This document shows, in pieces, positions 1-8,209 of a stretch of 13,021 nt of DNA. Position numbers and translations under genes: made by a program. The DNA comes from Larix sibirica (taxonomy: Eukaryota; Streptophyta; Pinopsida; Pinales; Pinaceae), in the NCBI GenBank assembly GCA_004151065.3, contig NWUY0304678496.1, forward strand, positions 1 to 13,021, written 5' to 3'. The notes below the pieces were generated by a model that was given only the letters and a program-made list of their open reading frames with translations, made no database searches and had not been told where the DNA came from. Position 1 is the first letter of the stretch, and each line of letters begins with the position of its first letter.

Positions 1-1
1 T

Positions 2-1205
2 GTTAATGGTCACATTCACCCTCCTCTCAACTCAACCTTTCTTGCCCGCATTCCAAAGAAAGAAAAGTTGATTAGCCTGGAAGACTTCAGGCCCATCTCT
101 CTCTGTAACATTACCTACAAAGTGGTTGCAAAAGTGATTGCTCAAAGATTCAAGAAGGTACTTTTGAAAATCATTTCATCTGAGTAGTTTGGTTTTGTAG
201 AGAACAGACAAATCCATGAAGCAATAGGAGTTGCACAGGAAGGTATTCATAGCATTAAAGTCAAGAAGTCGAAAGGGGCAATCCTGAAAATTGATCTCTC
301 AAAAGATTTTGACAGAGTAAGCTAGCTCTATCTAAGGCTCCTGCTCACACATTTAGGCTTCAACTACCCCATCATCAAATGGATTTTTTCCTGCATAACC
401 ACTGCATCTTTCTCAATCCTAATAAATGGATCTGCTATCCCTTTCTTCCATTTGGAAAGAGGTCTTTGACAAGGCTTCCCGCTCTCACCCCTCCTCTTCC
501 TCTTGGTGGCTGAAGGGATGAGTAGAGCTATTCTAGATGCTAAAAGCAGAGGTTTACTTACCAGGATCAAGATTGCTGAGAACCTAAACATCACCCACCT
601 CCCGTTTGTGAATGATATCCTTATCTTCTGCAATGGCTCCATTAGGGAAGCAGAGACACTTCAAGAATCCTGCAACTTTTATGTAAAGCCACTGGTATGC
701 AGCTCAATGTTCAGAAATCCACCATCACCAGTTGAACATCACCACTTTCAACTTGGAAAAAAATGACATCATAAGATTTTTGGTTTTTTTCCCTTTCATT
801 GTCACCCCCTTGGATGAAGGACTTAAATACTTGGGTTTCAAATTGAAACCAAATAGCTACAAAAAGGAAGATTGGTTTTGGTTAATTGCAAAACTGGAAT
901 GCAGAATCAATGTCTGGAGAAATCGATGGCTTTCAAGAGCAGGGAGACTAATTTTAGTAAAATCTGTTCTGGAAGCCATCCCCATCTATTGGATGGCCCT
1001 TGCATGGATCCCTAAATCTATCCTAGAAAGAACCAGGAAAATTTGTTCACGTTTCTTGTGGACCGGGAAAAAAAATCAAAAGGTTACCCCATGGGTAAAA
1101 TGGGACCAACTAGCTCGTCCAAAATATTTGGGAGGCTGGGGGATAAAAAACATCACGCTTTTTACAAAAGCTCTTGCAACAAAAGCTGGATGGAGGCTCA
1201 TTTAA
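2..1205 (+). pseudogene. LINE ORF2 reverse transcriptase domain, broken (copy 1)
   Basis: The product would have been the RT that copies LINE RNA at a nicked target. Frame 2 shows the RPISLCN block (about 92-112), the ENRQIHEA block, motif A (DLSKDFDRV, Asp at 293-295), the QGFPLSPLLF region and motif C. Motif C reads FVND at 605-616 where the family has F/Y-A-D-D, so the first catalytic Asp is Asn. In-frame stops lie at 185, 323 and 467. Two single-base losses, near 683 and 733, move the frame from 2 to 1 to 3. From 732 frame 3 runs open through a block with KYLGFKL, WLSRAGRLILVKSVL and LGGWGIKN, typical of the plant L1 RT C-terminal region, to a TAA at 1203-1205. The enzyme is dead at several independent points. 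Confidence 0.85.
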
Positions 1206-2060
1206 ACAAAAAGTATTTGGAGGGAGGTTGTCACTCATAAATACATTTCCCCTCTTACCATATGGGATTGGATCAGAAACTCGGCTTTTACTGCTCATTC
1301 ATCGGGGACTATCATTTGGAAATCCATTTGCAATGCTTTTCCTCTCATCCACGGTGGCCTCTCCTGGAAAGTGGGGAATGGTTCTAGAGTGCAAATTGGA
1401 GCAGATCCTTCGCCCAACAGTCAGCTTCAACACCTTCTCCCTCCCCAGCTCATCCAGCTTCTCAATGAAAACGGTTTCTTCCATTTGAACCAGATTGCGG
1501 ATCCAACATCCACAAATTTATGGCATCAGGGGTGGAAAGGTTTGAGAGACCTGGATATTCCCAACTTTTGGCTTGCGGAATGGAACAAATAAATCAATGC
1601 CCTTCGTGTCTCCCACATCTGTCTCACGGATACACAGGATGAGATCATCTGGGAACTTGCTTCTTATGGCAACTTTTCTCCCAAAACAGGCTATCAAATC
1701 CTTTGTTCAACAGCTTTTCCATTATCTCCTAAATGGTGGCAAATTGGATTATGGAAATTAAAATGCCCCCTGAAGGTGAAAATTTTCATGTGGTGTGCTC
1801 TGGAAAACATAATCCTAGCCTGGGACAGAATGAAGAACCAACACTTGGAAGGCCTTGGATGGTTCCCATTATGCAAAAACAATGAGGAAAGCCCCAACCA
1901 GCTTTTCCTGTCCTGTTCCTTCTCTTTACAGGTCTGGTCACATTCACAATCCACTCTCAATCTCAAATTTAACTGGCATGGTCACTGTCTTGAATACGCG
2001 TGGAATTCTTGGTCCTCTTCANNAAAAGTGGACAAATGGGTCATGGGAGTAGGGAAATGA
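1206..2060 (+). pseudogene. LINE ORF2 C-terminal region with broken zinc-binding domain (copy 1)
   Basis: Frame 3 continues from the RT segment without a shift. It carries the WKVGNGSRVQIG block (about 1362-1397), typical of plant LINE ORF2, then a TAA at 1590-1592, then the zf-RVT region beginning with LWKLKCPLKVKIFMW (about 1749-1793). The zinc ligands are incomplete. Family members have C-P-x-C followed by H-L-F-x-x-C; here the first Cys is Phe (1863-1865) and the His is Gln (1899-1901), while Cys 1872-1874 and Cys 1914-1916 remain. The frame ends in a TGA at 2058-2060. Two ambiguous bases occur at 2022-2023. The missing ligands agree with long-standing loss of function. Domain assignment is from motif reading, not a profile search. 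Confidence 0.75.
2022..2023. other. Two ambiguous bases (NN)
   Basis: The only undetermined bases in the window. They lie inside the C-terminal LINE relic and hide one or two codons. They may be an unresolved base call or an assembly join, so continuity across this point deserves caution. Confidence 0.95.
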
Positions 2061-2200
2061 GCTGGTGAGCACTTTTTGGGTGTTAACACTATCCCATGCC
2101 TCTTTGGGGGTCTTTTGTCTACTATGCACTCTTCCTGAATAGGCACTGCACACCCTTATGGCACATTCGACCCTCCTATGTACCCTCTTGGAACAATCTC

Positions 2201-2385
2201 TTATGTGGTGTTCTTCTTTCCTCTTCAATCGAAACTATTATCCCCCTTTGGATTATTTTCTCTTCTCTCTCTTCTAATTGTATGCCTTATCTTAGCTCTT
2301 CTTTAATAAATTTCCTCCCTTTGGATTCACTGCTCATCTAGATCCATCATTGTGCAACCTAATTCCCCCACGTCTTCATTCCCTA
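2201..2385. other. Junction region between LINE copy 1 and minus-strand LTR element
   Basis: No coding signal is recognised here. The stretch joins the 3' side of a plus-strand LINE to the internal part of a minus-strand LTR element. There is no poly(A) tract and no visible target-site duplication, so which element entered which cannot be decided. The sequence is pyrimidine-rich on the plus strand. Confidence 0.4.
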
Positions 2386-2909
2386 CCCCCTTAGCATAAG
2401 GGTTGATGCTACCATAGTGTCAGGTTCCATGGCCATCAACCCTTTCTCAATGAACATCATCTTGATCCACACTAGTATTTCTGTTGGAAATTTTTTTGGG
2501 GTCCCTCCTCAAACCTAGCTTCCATGCAACTATAATATTCACTACATTCTATGGAAAAATATACAACCTACCCCTCCTGCACCCTTTGGAACGAGAAGTC
2601 CATTTCCCTAGACCATTTATTGTCTAATATTTTCAACTCTTCTACCCTCTCCTGAGTCCAAACTATTGTCTCGGGTATTCTCCAAGTAATATTGATTTCA
2701 GTTTTCCTTTTTACCCATTCATGCAACAAATAAGGAAATTCACCAAAGAATATTTCATGTAGATCAGAGTAAATGTACCATTCTTTACATCATGTAGGAT
2801 TGATCAACAGGCCTCTAGTCTCCTTCTACGTGAACTCCTCATGTTTGATCTCCAACCATTCCTCGATCTTGCCTTTGGTGGGTTTCCACCTCATTCTATC
2901 ATATCTCCT
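2386..2909 (-). pseudogene. Broken reading frame in gag position of the LTR element, family not recognised
   Basis: On the minus strand an open stretch (2909-2829) begins RRYDRMRWKPTKGKIEEW. After TAG at 2828-2826 and TGA at 2792-2790 it continues open for 73 codons (2789-2571), with segments such as EWYIYSDLHEIFFGEF and EINITWRIPETIVW, to a TAG at 2570-2568. Beyond that it stays readable until a seven-A run near 2492, where the frame shifts by one, and then reads KKFPTEILVWIKMMF and MAMEPDTMVAST to a TAG at 2385-2383. The composition is charged and aromatic and looks like real protein. I do not recognise a domain and see no CCHC zinc knuckle. Position just after the PBS suggests gag or a lineage-specific extra ORF. 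Confidence 0.45.
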
Positions 2910-2926
2910 CTACAATTCCAATGTGG

Positions 2927-2944
2927 GTCCCGACAATGGAACCA
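2927..2944 (-). other. Primer-binding site, tRNA-Asp type (degenerate)
   Basis: The minus strand reads TGGTTCCATTGTCGGGAC. The complement of the plant tRNA-Asp 3' end, recalled as TGGCGCCGTTGCCGGGGA, matches at 13 of 18 positions, and most differences are C-to-T or G-to-A. It begins 9 bases inside the LTR end. The position right after the LTR is what makes the call. The tRNA sequence is from memory and should be checked. Confidence 0.55.
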
Positions 2945-2953
2945 ATTATTGGA

Positions 2954-3606
2954 TGGTGTCATTCAAACCCAGGGTTCAACATGATTCACCAAAAAGTAAC
3001 CTACAAGCAGGATAAGGTCTCACCCGAGACACGTGAAAGAATCAAAAGGACCCTCACAGGGGTTCCACAGAGGAGGATGAGGGTTTGCTCTCCATGAACC
3101 TAAGTATTCATATACTTAAGCATGCATTCTAACCAACGAGCAACTAATCATTTATTATATCTAAATAGAAGGTACATCCATCATCATACATTGAAGGAAA
3201 ACACATTGTACAGAAGATACATAACCTGTTTTTCTATTATTCATCAAGTTAATACTGCATACACCCTATAGCCCTCGGCTGGAACTCCCAATTGCTCTAT
3301 ATTCAGCTTAACAACTTAGATGTGTTTCATGAATACAAAAAAACTCATTAGTAGCAACACATAACAAAACCCAATAGAACCAACATAGAGTCTCACTCGA
3401 AGCGAACCCAACCCATTACAAAATATTCCTATAAATAGGCACATGCTCCCATACTGGCCGCTAGCCCACATGTAGTCTTGGTAGCATGCAAAATTCCACG
3501 AGTGGAAACTGTTGCTGCACATCATGAGATTCTCGCACGTGGGTCCTTTGTTGCCACTTGTATTCTTTGGTGCCCGATTGCTTGCCTCAAAACTTGGGTG
3601 CCAACA
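2954..3606 (-). repeat. LTR 1 (minus strand, about 650 bp)
   Basis: On the minus strand it begins TGTTGGCACCC at 3606 and ends in CA at 2955-2954 (or at 2958-2957, TGACA), the usual TG...CA limits. A TATA-like box lies about 170 bp in (3439-3428). A G-box CACGTG (3536-3541) and a hairpin TTCCAC-GA-GTGGAA (3494-3507) lie upstream of it in U3. Near the 3' end is CTCGGGTGAGACCT (3028-3015), shared exactly with LTR 2. A PBS-like site follows the end. The layout, limits and shared motif support an LTR. The exact left limit is uncertain by 3 bases. Confidence 0.7.
3428..3439 (-). promoter_or_regulatory. TATA-like box of LTR 1
   Basis: The minus strand reads CCTATTTATAGG; the plus strand reads CCTATAAATAGG, so the box is nearly palindromic and could work either way. 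It sits about 170 bp inside the LTR, comparable with the TATA box about 160 bp inside LTR 2. Transcription of the element would start about 30 bp downstream on the minus strand, near 3400. Confidence 0.45.
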
Positions 3607-3624
3607 TGAATATATCTTTTTGAA

Positions 3625-3945
3625 TTTTCTGCATAGATGATTTAAGGAAAATGGGCATTATGAATGTGATCTTACACTTCATTTGCTAGATTAGAAGTAC
3701 TTTCTATATATATAGGTTTGGATGTTTTAATTTTGGTTATATAATAACACAATCTCCATGGTTTGATTGAGCCTTTGTTTCTTATTTTTCTGTATAGATA
3801 CTATAGGCAATGGGTGTTATGATTGTGATGTAATACATATATATGTTCTTTATTTATTACTAGATTATAACTACCTTCAATATCTATAGGTTTTTTGTTT
3901 TAATTCTGATTGTTAATGTAGCACAATCTCTGTGGTAGCATGAAC
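3625..3945 (+). repeat. Two diverged tandem copies of a unit of about 165 bp
   Basis: Copy 1 is about 3625-3775 and copy 2 about 3786-3945. Matching blocks recur in the same order: TTTTCTGCATAGAT against TTTTCTGTATAGAT, ATGGGCATTATGAATGTGAT against ATGGGTGTTATGATTGTGAT, CTAGATTAGAAGTAC against CTAGATTATAACTAC, ATATATAGGTTTG against ATCTATAGGTTTT, then TTTTAATT and CACAATCTC. The offset between matching blocks grows from 161 to 174 bases through small indels. The repeat starts about 20 bases outside LTR 1. No third copy is evident. The opening blocks resemble intron 3' ends (pyrimidine-rich then TAG), but no exon could be confirmed. Confidence 0.7.
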
Positions 3946-4692
3946 TCATTGTTGTTGGAATCCATATCGTATTATAAATACTCTTGTTTATGTTTTTACA
4001 TTTATCAACGCTATTAGATTTTATGAAATATTTAGTGAATTATATTTAGAAATATAAAAGGACATATTTTTTCTTAATTATATAGTTATATTAACTACGT
4101 GGATTCTGTAAATTTTAGATGGTTATCAAAACCAAATATATTTTTTCTCTAACTTCTCACATTGCCTCACACATGCTTTATTCCATATGGTCTAAATTGG
4201 GTATGCTAGTGATTGGTATGTGGAAAGAGAAGGGGGGATTAGCACATGATTTAGGATGTCTACTACAAGCAAACAAAATACCAACTTAGTGTAATTTGCA
4301 AAAATTGTGATGGTGCTCTAGATCAAGTTATAATTTACTATGCTTGCAATCCTTGTAATTCTATTCTTTAAGCTACATTGAGTGAATATTAACTGGGTAT
4401 ACTATTGGGTAGCATATAATTATTGTTTCTCAAGTTATTACTGAAGTCAAAGTCTACTACAACCATTAAGTAGTTGATATTGAGAATCCATGTTATCTAT
4501 GTAAATGCAGGAATTATCAGTTTCTAAGGCTCACCAAGGCTAATAAAAGTATCTCAGTGATTGAAATAGTTGCATCTACATCTTCCAACCATTCCTACCC
4601 TTATCAAGTTTATTGACACCTAGCTACTAAAGGATGGGTTCACCTCATCTTCATGGGAGTTTCTCACCCTACAAAGTTGTTGGTGTTTATGC
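3946..4692. other. AT-rich stretch without genes
   Basis: No reading frame of note, no element ends and no RNA gene were recognised on either strand. Composition is strongly AT-rich with many short A/T runs. It could be old decayed repeat DNA. Confidence 0.5.
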
Positions 4693-5475
4693 TATAATCC
4701 TTGGAAGTGATTACATTTATGTACATAGGCATAACTTTTACAAATAAAAAAGAGTGAAGGCATACAAATCACATACAACCATATAAACATTAGAGGGTAT
4801 AGAATTATATAGCTTAGTATTAACTACTAAGGTAGCAATGTTTTGATTGGCTATCTTCCTACATGTTTATAAAATATTATCCCTCTTCACCTCCTAGAAT
4901 CAAATCATTAAATGGTTCAGCATAAGCATTTTCTAGCTTTATGGTTAAAGGCTTGATGAATTATAGTAGCAATAGGACTATTGTTCATTTCCCATTGCAT
5001 CTCCAAAGAATCAAGTGGTTGTGTCTCACAACCATCCTGATACCCTGCAATGATTGTCATTTTCATGTGGTTAGAACATAAGCGTTTAAGGTATACAAGT
5101 CATATACAAGCACAAATAATTTTGTGTATCAAACTCTATATGGGATATAGGTATTAGATTTATCTCACAATCTATGAACTAAAAAATTGTAATTGATGTC
5201 CACAAAAGATAGTTGACTATATACAAACTTTCACTCCACAGTTGGAGAGATGCAACATTGAAAATAGTATATACTTATACAAGCATTTGAATGTCCCAAG
5301 GGTCATAACTACAACTAGACATTAATATTTTGAGTTTGTTTAAAGAATATTTATCCTGAGATCTTAGTAGCTTTTACAAACAAGGTGGGACTATTTATCT
5401 CCTAGAAACAAACCCTTCATGGCCTTTACAATCATATTATTACAATTTCATGAAACTTGATGATCTCAGTAGTTA
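4693..5475 (+). repeat. Old diverged duplication (segment A about 4693-4972, segment B about 5040-5475)
   Basis: Several short blocks recur in the same order in both segments. AAGGCATACAAATCACATAC (from 4757) matches AAGGTATACAAGTCATATAC (from 5088). ATGTTTATAAAATATTATCC is matched by TTGTTTAAAGAATATTTATCC. CTCCTAGAATCAAATC is matched by CTCCTAGAAACAAACC. GCTTGATGAATTATAGTAG is matched by ACTTGATGATCTCAGTAG. Segment B is longer, so it carries insertions or A has deletions. Identity is modest and the DNA is AT-rich, so chance similarity must be excluded by alignment. No transposon ends were identified. Confidence 0.4.
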
Positions 5476-6900
5476 AATTTGTAAATATACATAATGTTAT
5501 TGGGAATAAAAACTATGAGTTACATGACCTATATTCCACAAGAATATGCCCAAATAAAACCTTATTAATATCTAAGAGGCCAAATTTGGGACTCTTTCTA
5601 TTAAAATTATTAACTCCTACTTGTCTTATAGATTAATGTGTGATAATTAATCAAAATAAATTGTTGTGGTTTGTTATTGTATATATATCAGTCATTGTGA
5701 TGTAGAGTTTGCAGTATTAGTTTCTCACACCATGGTGTTTGTTCCATTACACAATACAATGTTACCATCATTCTAAAAATTAAAGGAAGCTTTGTCCCCC
5801 AACATGATGTCAACACTCAAAACCATCTAGCCCCTAAACATTTCTTTGTCCTCAAAGCTTTGAACAACATGATCTAGCTCTTATGTTGGTGGCCCATGGA
5901 AGTCGGTAGCATTGATTCACGAGTCTTTTGATGGTTTCTCATAATGTGAGGTGTTATGTGGTTAAAAAAAGTGAGGAGTTTGGAAAATAACCATGGACAC
6001 TAGAAATCATTGGCATTGGGCCAAAGGGGGCTTGGTGCTTCTCTCATTGTTATTGTGTTGAGGAACCCTATAGTGAAAGAACTGTTGGGCACTAAGGAAG
6101 GGGTGGAGCATAATATTGAACCCATATTGGACTTGGGTTACTTCCACCTGTCTAAGCCCTCCTAAACTAGTGGTAGAAACACTTGTAATTTGGCTCATCT
6201 TCGAGTATATATTACACATTGTTGGGGTAACGATCAATTTTGGGTGTTATGCAGTGTTGATAAATCGTTCACTATGTTAATTTTATTGGAGATGGTAAGT
6301 TGGCCACTAATCAAACAAGGTGCACAAAACTAGTAGGTCAACACTCTATGAGGTTTACTCTTGTTGATTCAACTTCTAGACAACATTGGTGGTTCATGTT
6401 TGCCAACTTTACAACCAAGAGATTCATCTCTAATGTTCTTGTATTCACAAGATCAACAAGGATGTAAGTGTCCATCTACGAGGTTTGAATTTGATGATAC
6501 AAAGCATGAGGTGGTGGTTCCTATGGTTAGCAATGCATTGTATTTGTTTCTTGCATATGGAGAGGAAGGCACATATGTCAACTAGTGTGTATAATTCCTT
6601 AGGGACATCATCCATGATCAAGTTGAATTGGTTAGTATCTCAATAGAGGAATGTTTGGAAACAATTGGCCTCACCATCACTAAGGTCAATGAAGGGCCTA
6701 TTCATTCAAATTTGTAGATTAAATCTGATTGATGACCGTAGTGTTTTTCAATCAAGAGCTCATCGTTGACTCATCCAGGGAGTTAGAATTGGTTGTAAAT
6801 CCATAATGAAAAATTTCAAATATCCTTGGGGTGTACTCTAAGGTCAAAACTTTAGAGACACAATCAATAGCAACACTAGAGTAAATTGTATTAAACGGAT
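5454..6900 (+). pseudogene. Probable DUF247 (PF03140) family pseudogene
   Basis: Short motifs in the order expected of a plant DUF247 protein run over about 480 codon positions, close to the family's usual length. Frame 3 (5454-5633) has LYSTRICPNKTLL and KRPNLG, resembling the N-terminal Y-x-P...IGP-x-H region. Frame 2 (from 5699) has DVEFAVL, then a stop. Frame 1 has FFVLKALNNM (5842-5871; the family has ENQIPFFVL), ILDLGYFHL (about 6112-6138), FEFDDTKHEVVVP (6487-6525), LAYGEE (about 6550-6570), FLRDIIHD and IEECLETIG. Frame 2 again has FKYPWGVL (6815-6838), like the C-terminal NPW motif. Frame 1 is open in blocks of about 53, 55, 73 and 40 codons between 6004 and 6717, separated by stops at 6163, 6331, 6346, 6583 and 6592. 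No intron is needed, as in most DUF247 genes. The terminal membrane segment is not readable. Each match is weak; the order is the argument. Confidence 0.5.
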
Positions 6901-8005
6901 AAGCCTTAATGTTGTGAGCTAGGTAGGTGCTACTTTGTTGTGTGATAAAAAATGAGTGAACTTGAAGTGGCTTGGCTGGATGGTTTGTTCAAGGAAACAA
7001 TGTTGCATTACTGATTATATTAAGTGTGCATGGGACAGTGTGCCAAATATTTTATTTTGAAAATGTTGATGGGAGCATCAACAAGCAAAAAATTAGGTGC
7101 CTCACTACATAGGTAGAGTGAAGAAACCCTATAGAAGTTTAGGGTTTGGAACATCATCCCAGTTGTCATTAAGATCAATGGAAGATGGAATATCATATAT
7201 ATCCTATTTAATGGGTGTGTAACAATAGATCACTTAATGCCATGCAACGAGTATTAGGTCCACTTGATGATTAAGAGTTCTTGCATGAAAATCTCTCCAA
7301 CCTCATAGTTTCCTTATGTCTCATGTTCGAACACATGATGCAAACACCATGCCTCCTTTGATATTTTAAAATAATTTCCATGCATATATTTTATTCAAAT
7401 TCAAGGGAAACAATATAATTGGGTTGAAAAATTCCATCACCACTAGCTTCCTAGGATAAATAGCCACTATTGACTGCAATCATTTTTGTTTAACTAAGTT
7501 GTTTCATCATGGAGGCATTCTTTCCACAAAATCATCCAAGATTTTGAATAAACTATATTCCTTCTTACAACTTTTTCTTCGTTGATACTATATTGGATCA
7601 ATTATGTATGTCAATAAATAGTCTTGGATCTCTTCCTCACACACATTTAATATCTCCCCGTCCTCTTAGTTGAAACAAAGAGATGTTTGAGAACTAGACA
7701 TTCGTATAGTATTATTATACTGACATTATGCATTGGACACCCAAAATCCATTTTAGAGGAGACATTGAATTCCACGCCAAAAATATTTGTCATTAGTGAT
7801 GAATCCCGAAGTGTCTTGATAAATTCTAAATCCTTTCAGCCTAAATTACTAAAACCTATTTTTAATGAAGTCTTAATCAAATTTGAACATAATCATTTTT
7901 TTCTTGTTATATATATAGTGCCATTACTTTAATGGTTGTTTATTAGCTCAATTTTTCCTTCATCACTTTATCAAGGGGGTAACAAAATTCAAACATTATG
8001 GATTT
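6901..8005. other. AT-rich stretch without recognised genes
   Basis: Both strands were read. The longest open stretch, 7687-7932 on the plus strand (81 codons), has no recognisable motif and unconvincing composition. A 24-bp hairpin of telomere-type motif lies at 7124-7147. A G-run at 7974-7978 lies about 27 bases before LTR 2 but does not touch it. No element ends or RNA genes were found. Confidence 0.5.
7124..7147. repeat. Short inverted repeat of plant telomere-type motif
   Basis: AAACCCTA (7124-7131) and TAGGGTTT (7140-7147) form a perfect 8-bp stem with an 8-base loop. The arms match one unit of the plant telomere repeat TTTAGGG in opposite orientations. This could be chance in AT-rich DNA or a trace of double-strand break repair. 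Confidence 0.5.
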
Positions 8006-8162
8006 TGTTGGCACGGGATAGATCCACAGGAAGTGCGGAATCCAACAGGTGTGAAAGGGTCACTCAGCGGAAAGGACCTTTTGCCACTTTTTGCGGAAGT
8101 ATAAGTATTGATAAAGGGTTGAGTAAGTCATATGGACCATTTTTTGCAGAATGATGTAAGCA

Positions 8163-8170
8163 TATAAATA
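8163..8170 (+). promoter_or_regulatory. TATA box of LTR 2 (TATAAATA)
   Basis: A canonical plant TATA box about 157 bases inside LTR 2, with the expected transcription start about 25-35 bases downstream. A perfect 16-bp palindrome (8194-8209) sits there. Strand and placement match the LTR orientation. Confidence 0.55.
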
Positions 8171-8193
8171 AAGCAAGATTGTAAGCCTAAGGG

Positions 8194-8209
8194 CATCGAT
8201 CGATCGATG
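8194..8209. repeat. Perfect 16-bp palindrome, (ATCG)n type
   Basis: CATCGATCGATCGATG equals its own reverse complement. It lies 24-39 bases downstream of the LTR 2 TATA box, at the predicted start of transcription. It may be a simple-sequence expansion or a binding site. Confidence 0.8.

Larger units (their letters stand above)
1..2200 (+). mobile_element. Decayed L1-type LINE, 3' part (copy 1)
   Basis: This is a plant non-LTR retrotransposon remnant that enters from the left edge, so ORF1, the endonuclease and the N-terminal RT region lie outside the window or are lost. The visible order is RT fingers and palm, thumb/connection and the zinc-binding domain typical of plant LINE ORF2 proteins. 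Reading the relic means moving from frame 2 to frame 1 near 683, to frame 3 near 733, and probably back to frame 2 near 2060-2090. The last LINE-like stretch is about 2096-2190, which resembles the segment after the zinc-binding domain in the second LINE. No RNase H motif and no poly(A) tail are visible, so the 3' boundary is uncertain. It is only moderately similar to the LINE at 8648-12664, so the two are different families. Confidence 0.85.
2386..3606 (-). mobile_element. Fragment of an LTR retrotransposon: 5' LTR, PBS and start of internal region
   Basis: Read on the minus strand the order is LTR (3606 down to about 2954), a 9-base spacer, a primer-binding site resembling the tRNA-Asp complement (2944-2927), then a decayed reading frame in the gag position (2909-2386). 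That order is the expected 5' end of an LTR retrotransposon. A tRNA-Asp primer is found in several plant Ty3/gypsy lineages, so that superfamily is the first guess. No protease, RT, RNase H or integrase is visible, because the element stops at the junction with LINE copy 1. No second LTR of this orientation lies in the window. Confidence 0.65.

Noticed and set aside
364-642. 92-codon minus-strand open frame
   Set aside because: Antisense to the conserved RT of LINE copy 1; the plus-strand motifs explain the region.
1694-1966. 90-codon minus-strand open frame
   Set aside because: Antisense shadow of the zinc-binding region of LINE copy 1.
3316-3525. 69-codon minus-strand open frame
   Set aside because: Lies inside LTR 1 across its TATA box; no coding motif and no reason to expect a protein there.
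3633-3670. DDLRKMGI-like translation in the tandem repeat, suggesting a SAM-domain exon
   Set aside because: Only eight residues, not kept in the second copy, and no further exon found.
6007-6237. 76-codon minus-strand open frame
   Set aside because: Antisense to the better-supported plus-strand DUF247-like relic.
7687-7932. 81-codon plus-strand open frame
   Set aside because: Low-complexity composition, no recognised motif and no neighbouring coding signal; probably chance.
7971-7980. Purine-rich ATCAAGGGGG as the polypurine tract of an element ending in LTR 2
   Set aside because: A polypurine tract must abut the LTR start, but this lies about 26 bases before 8006, and no pol-like sequence lies upstream.
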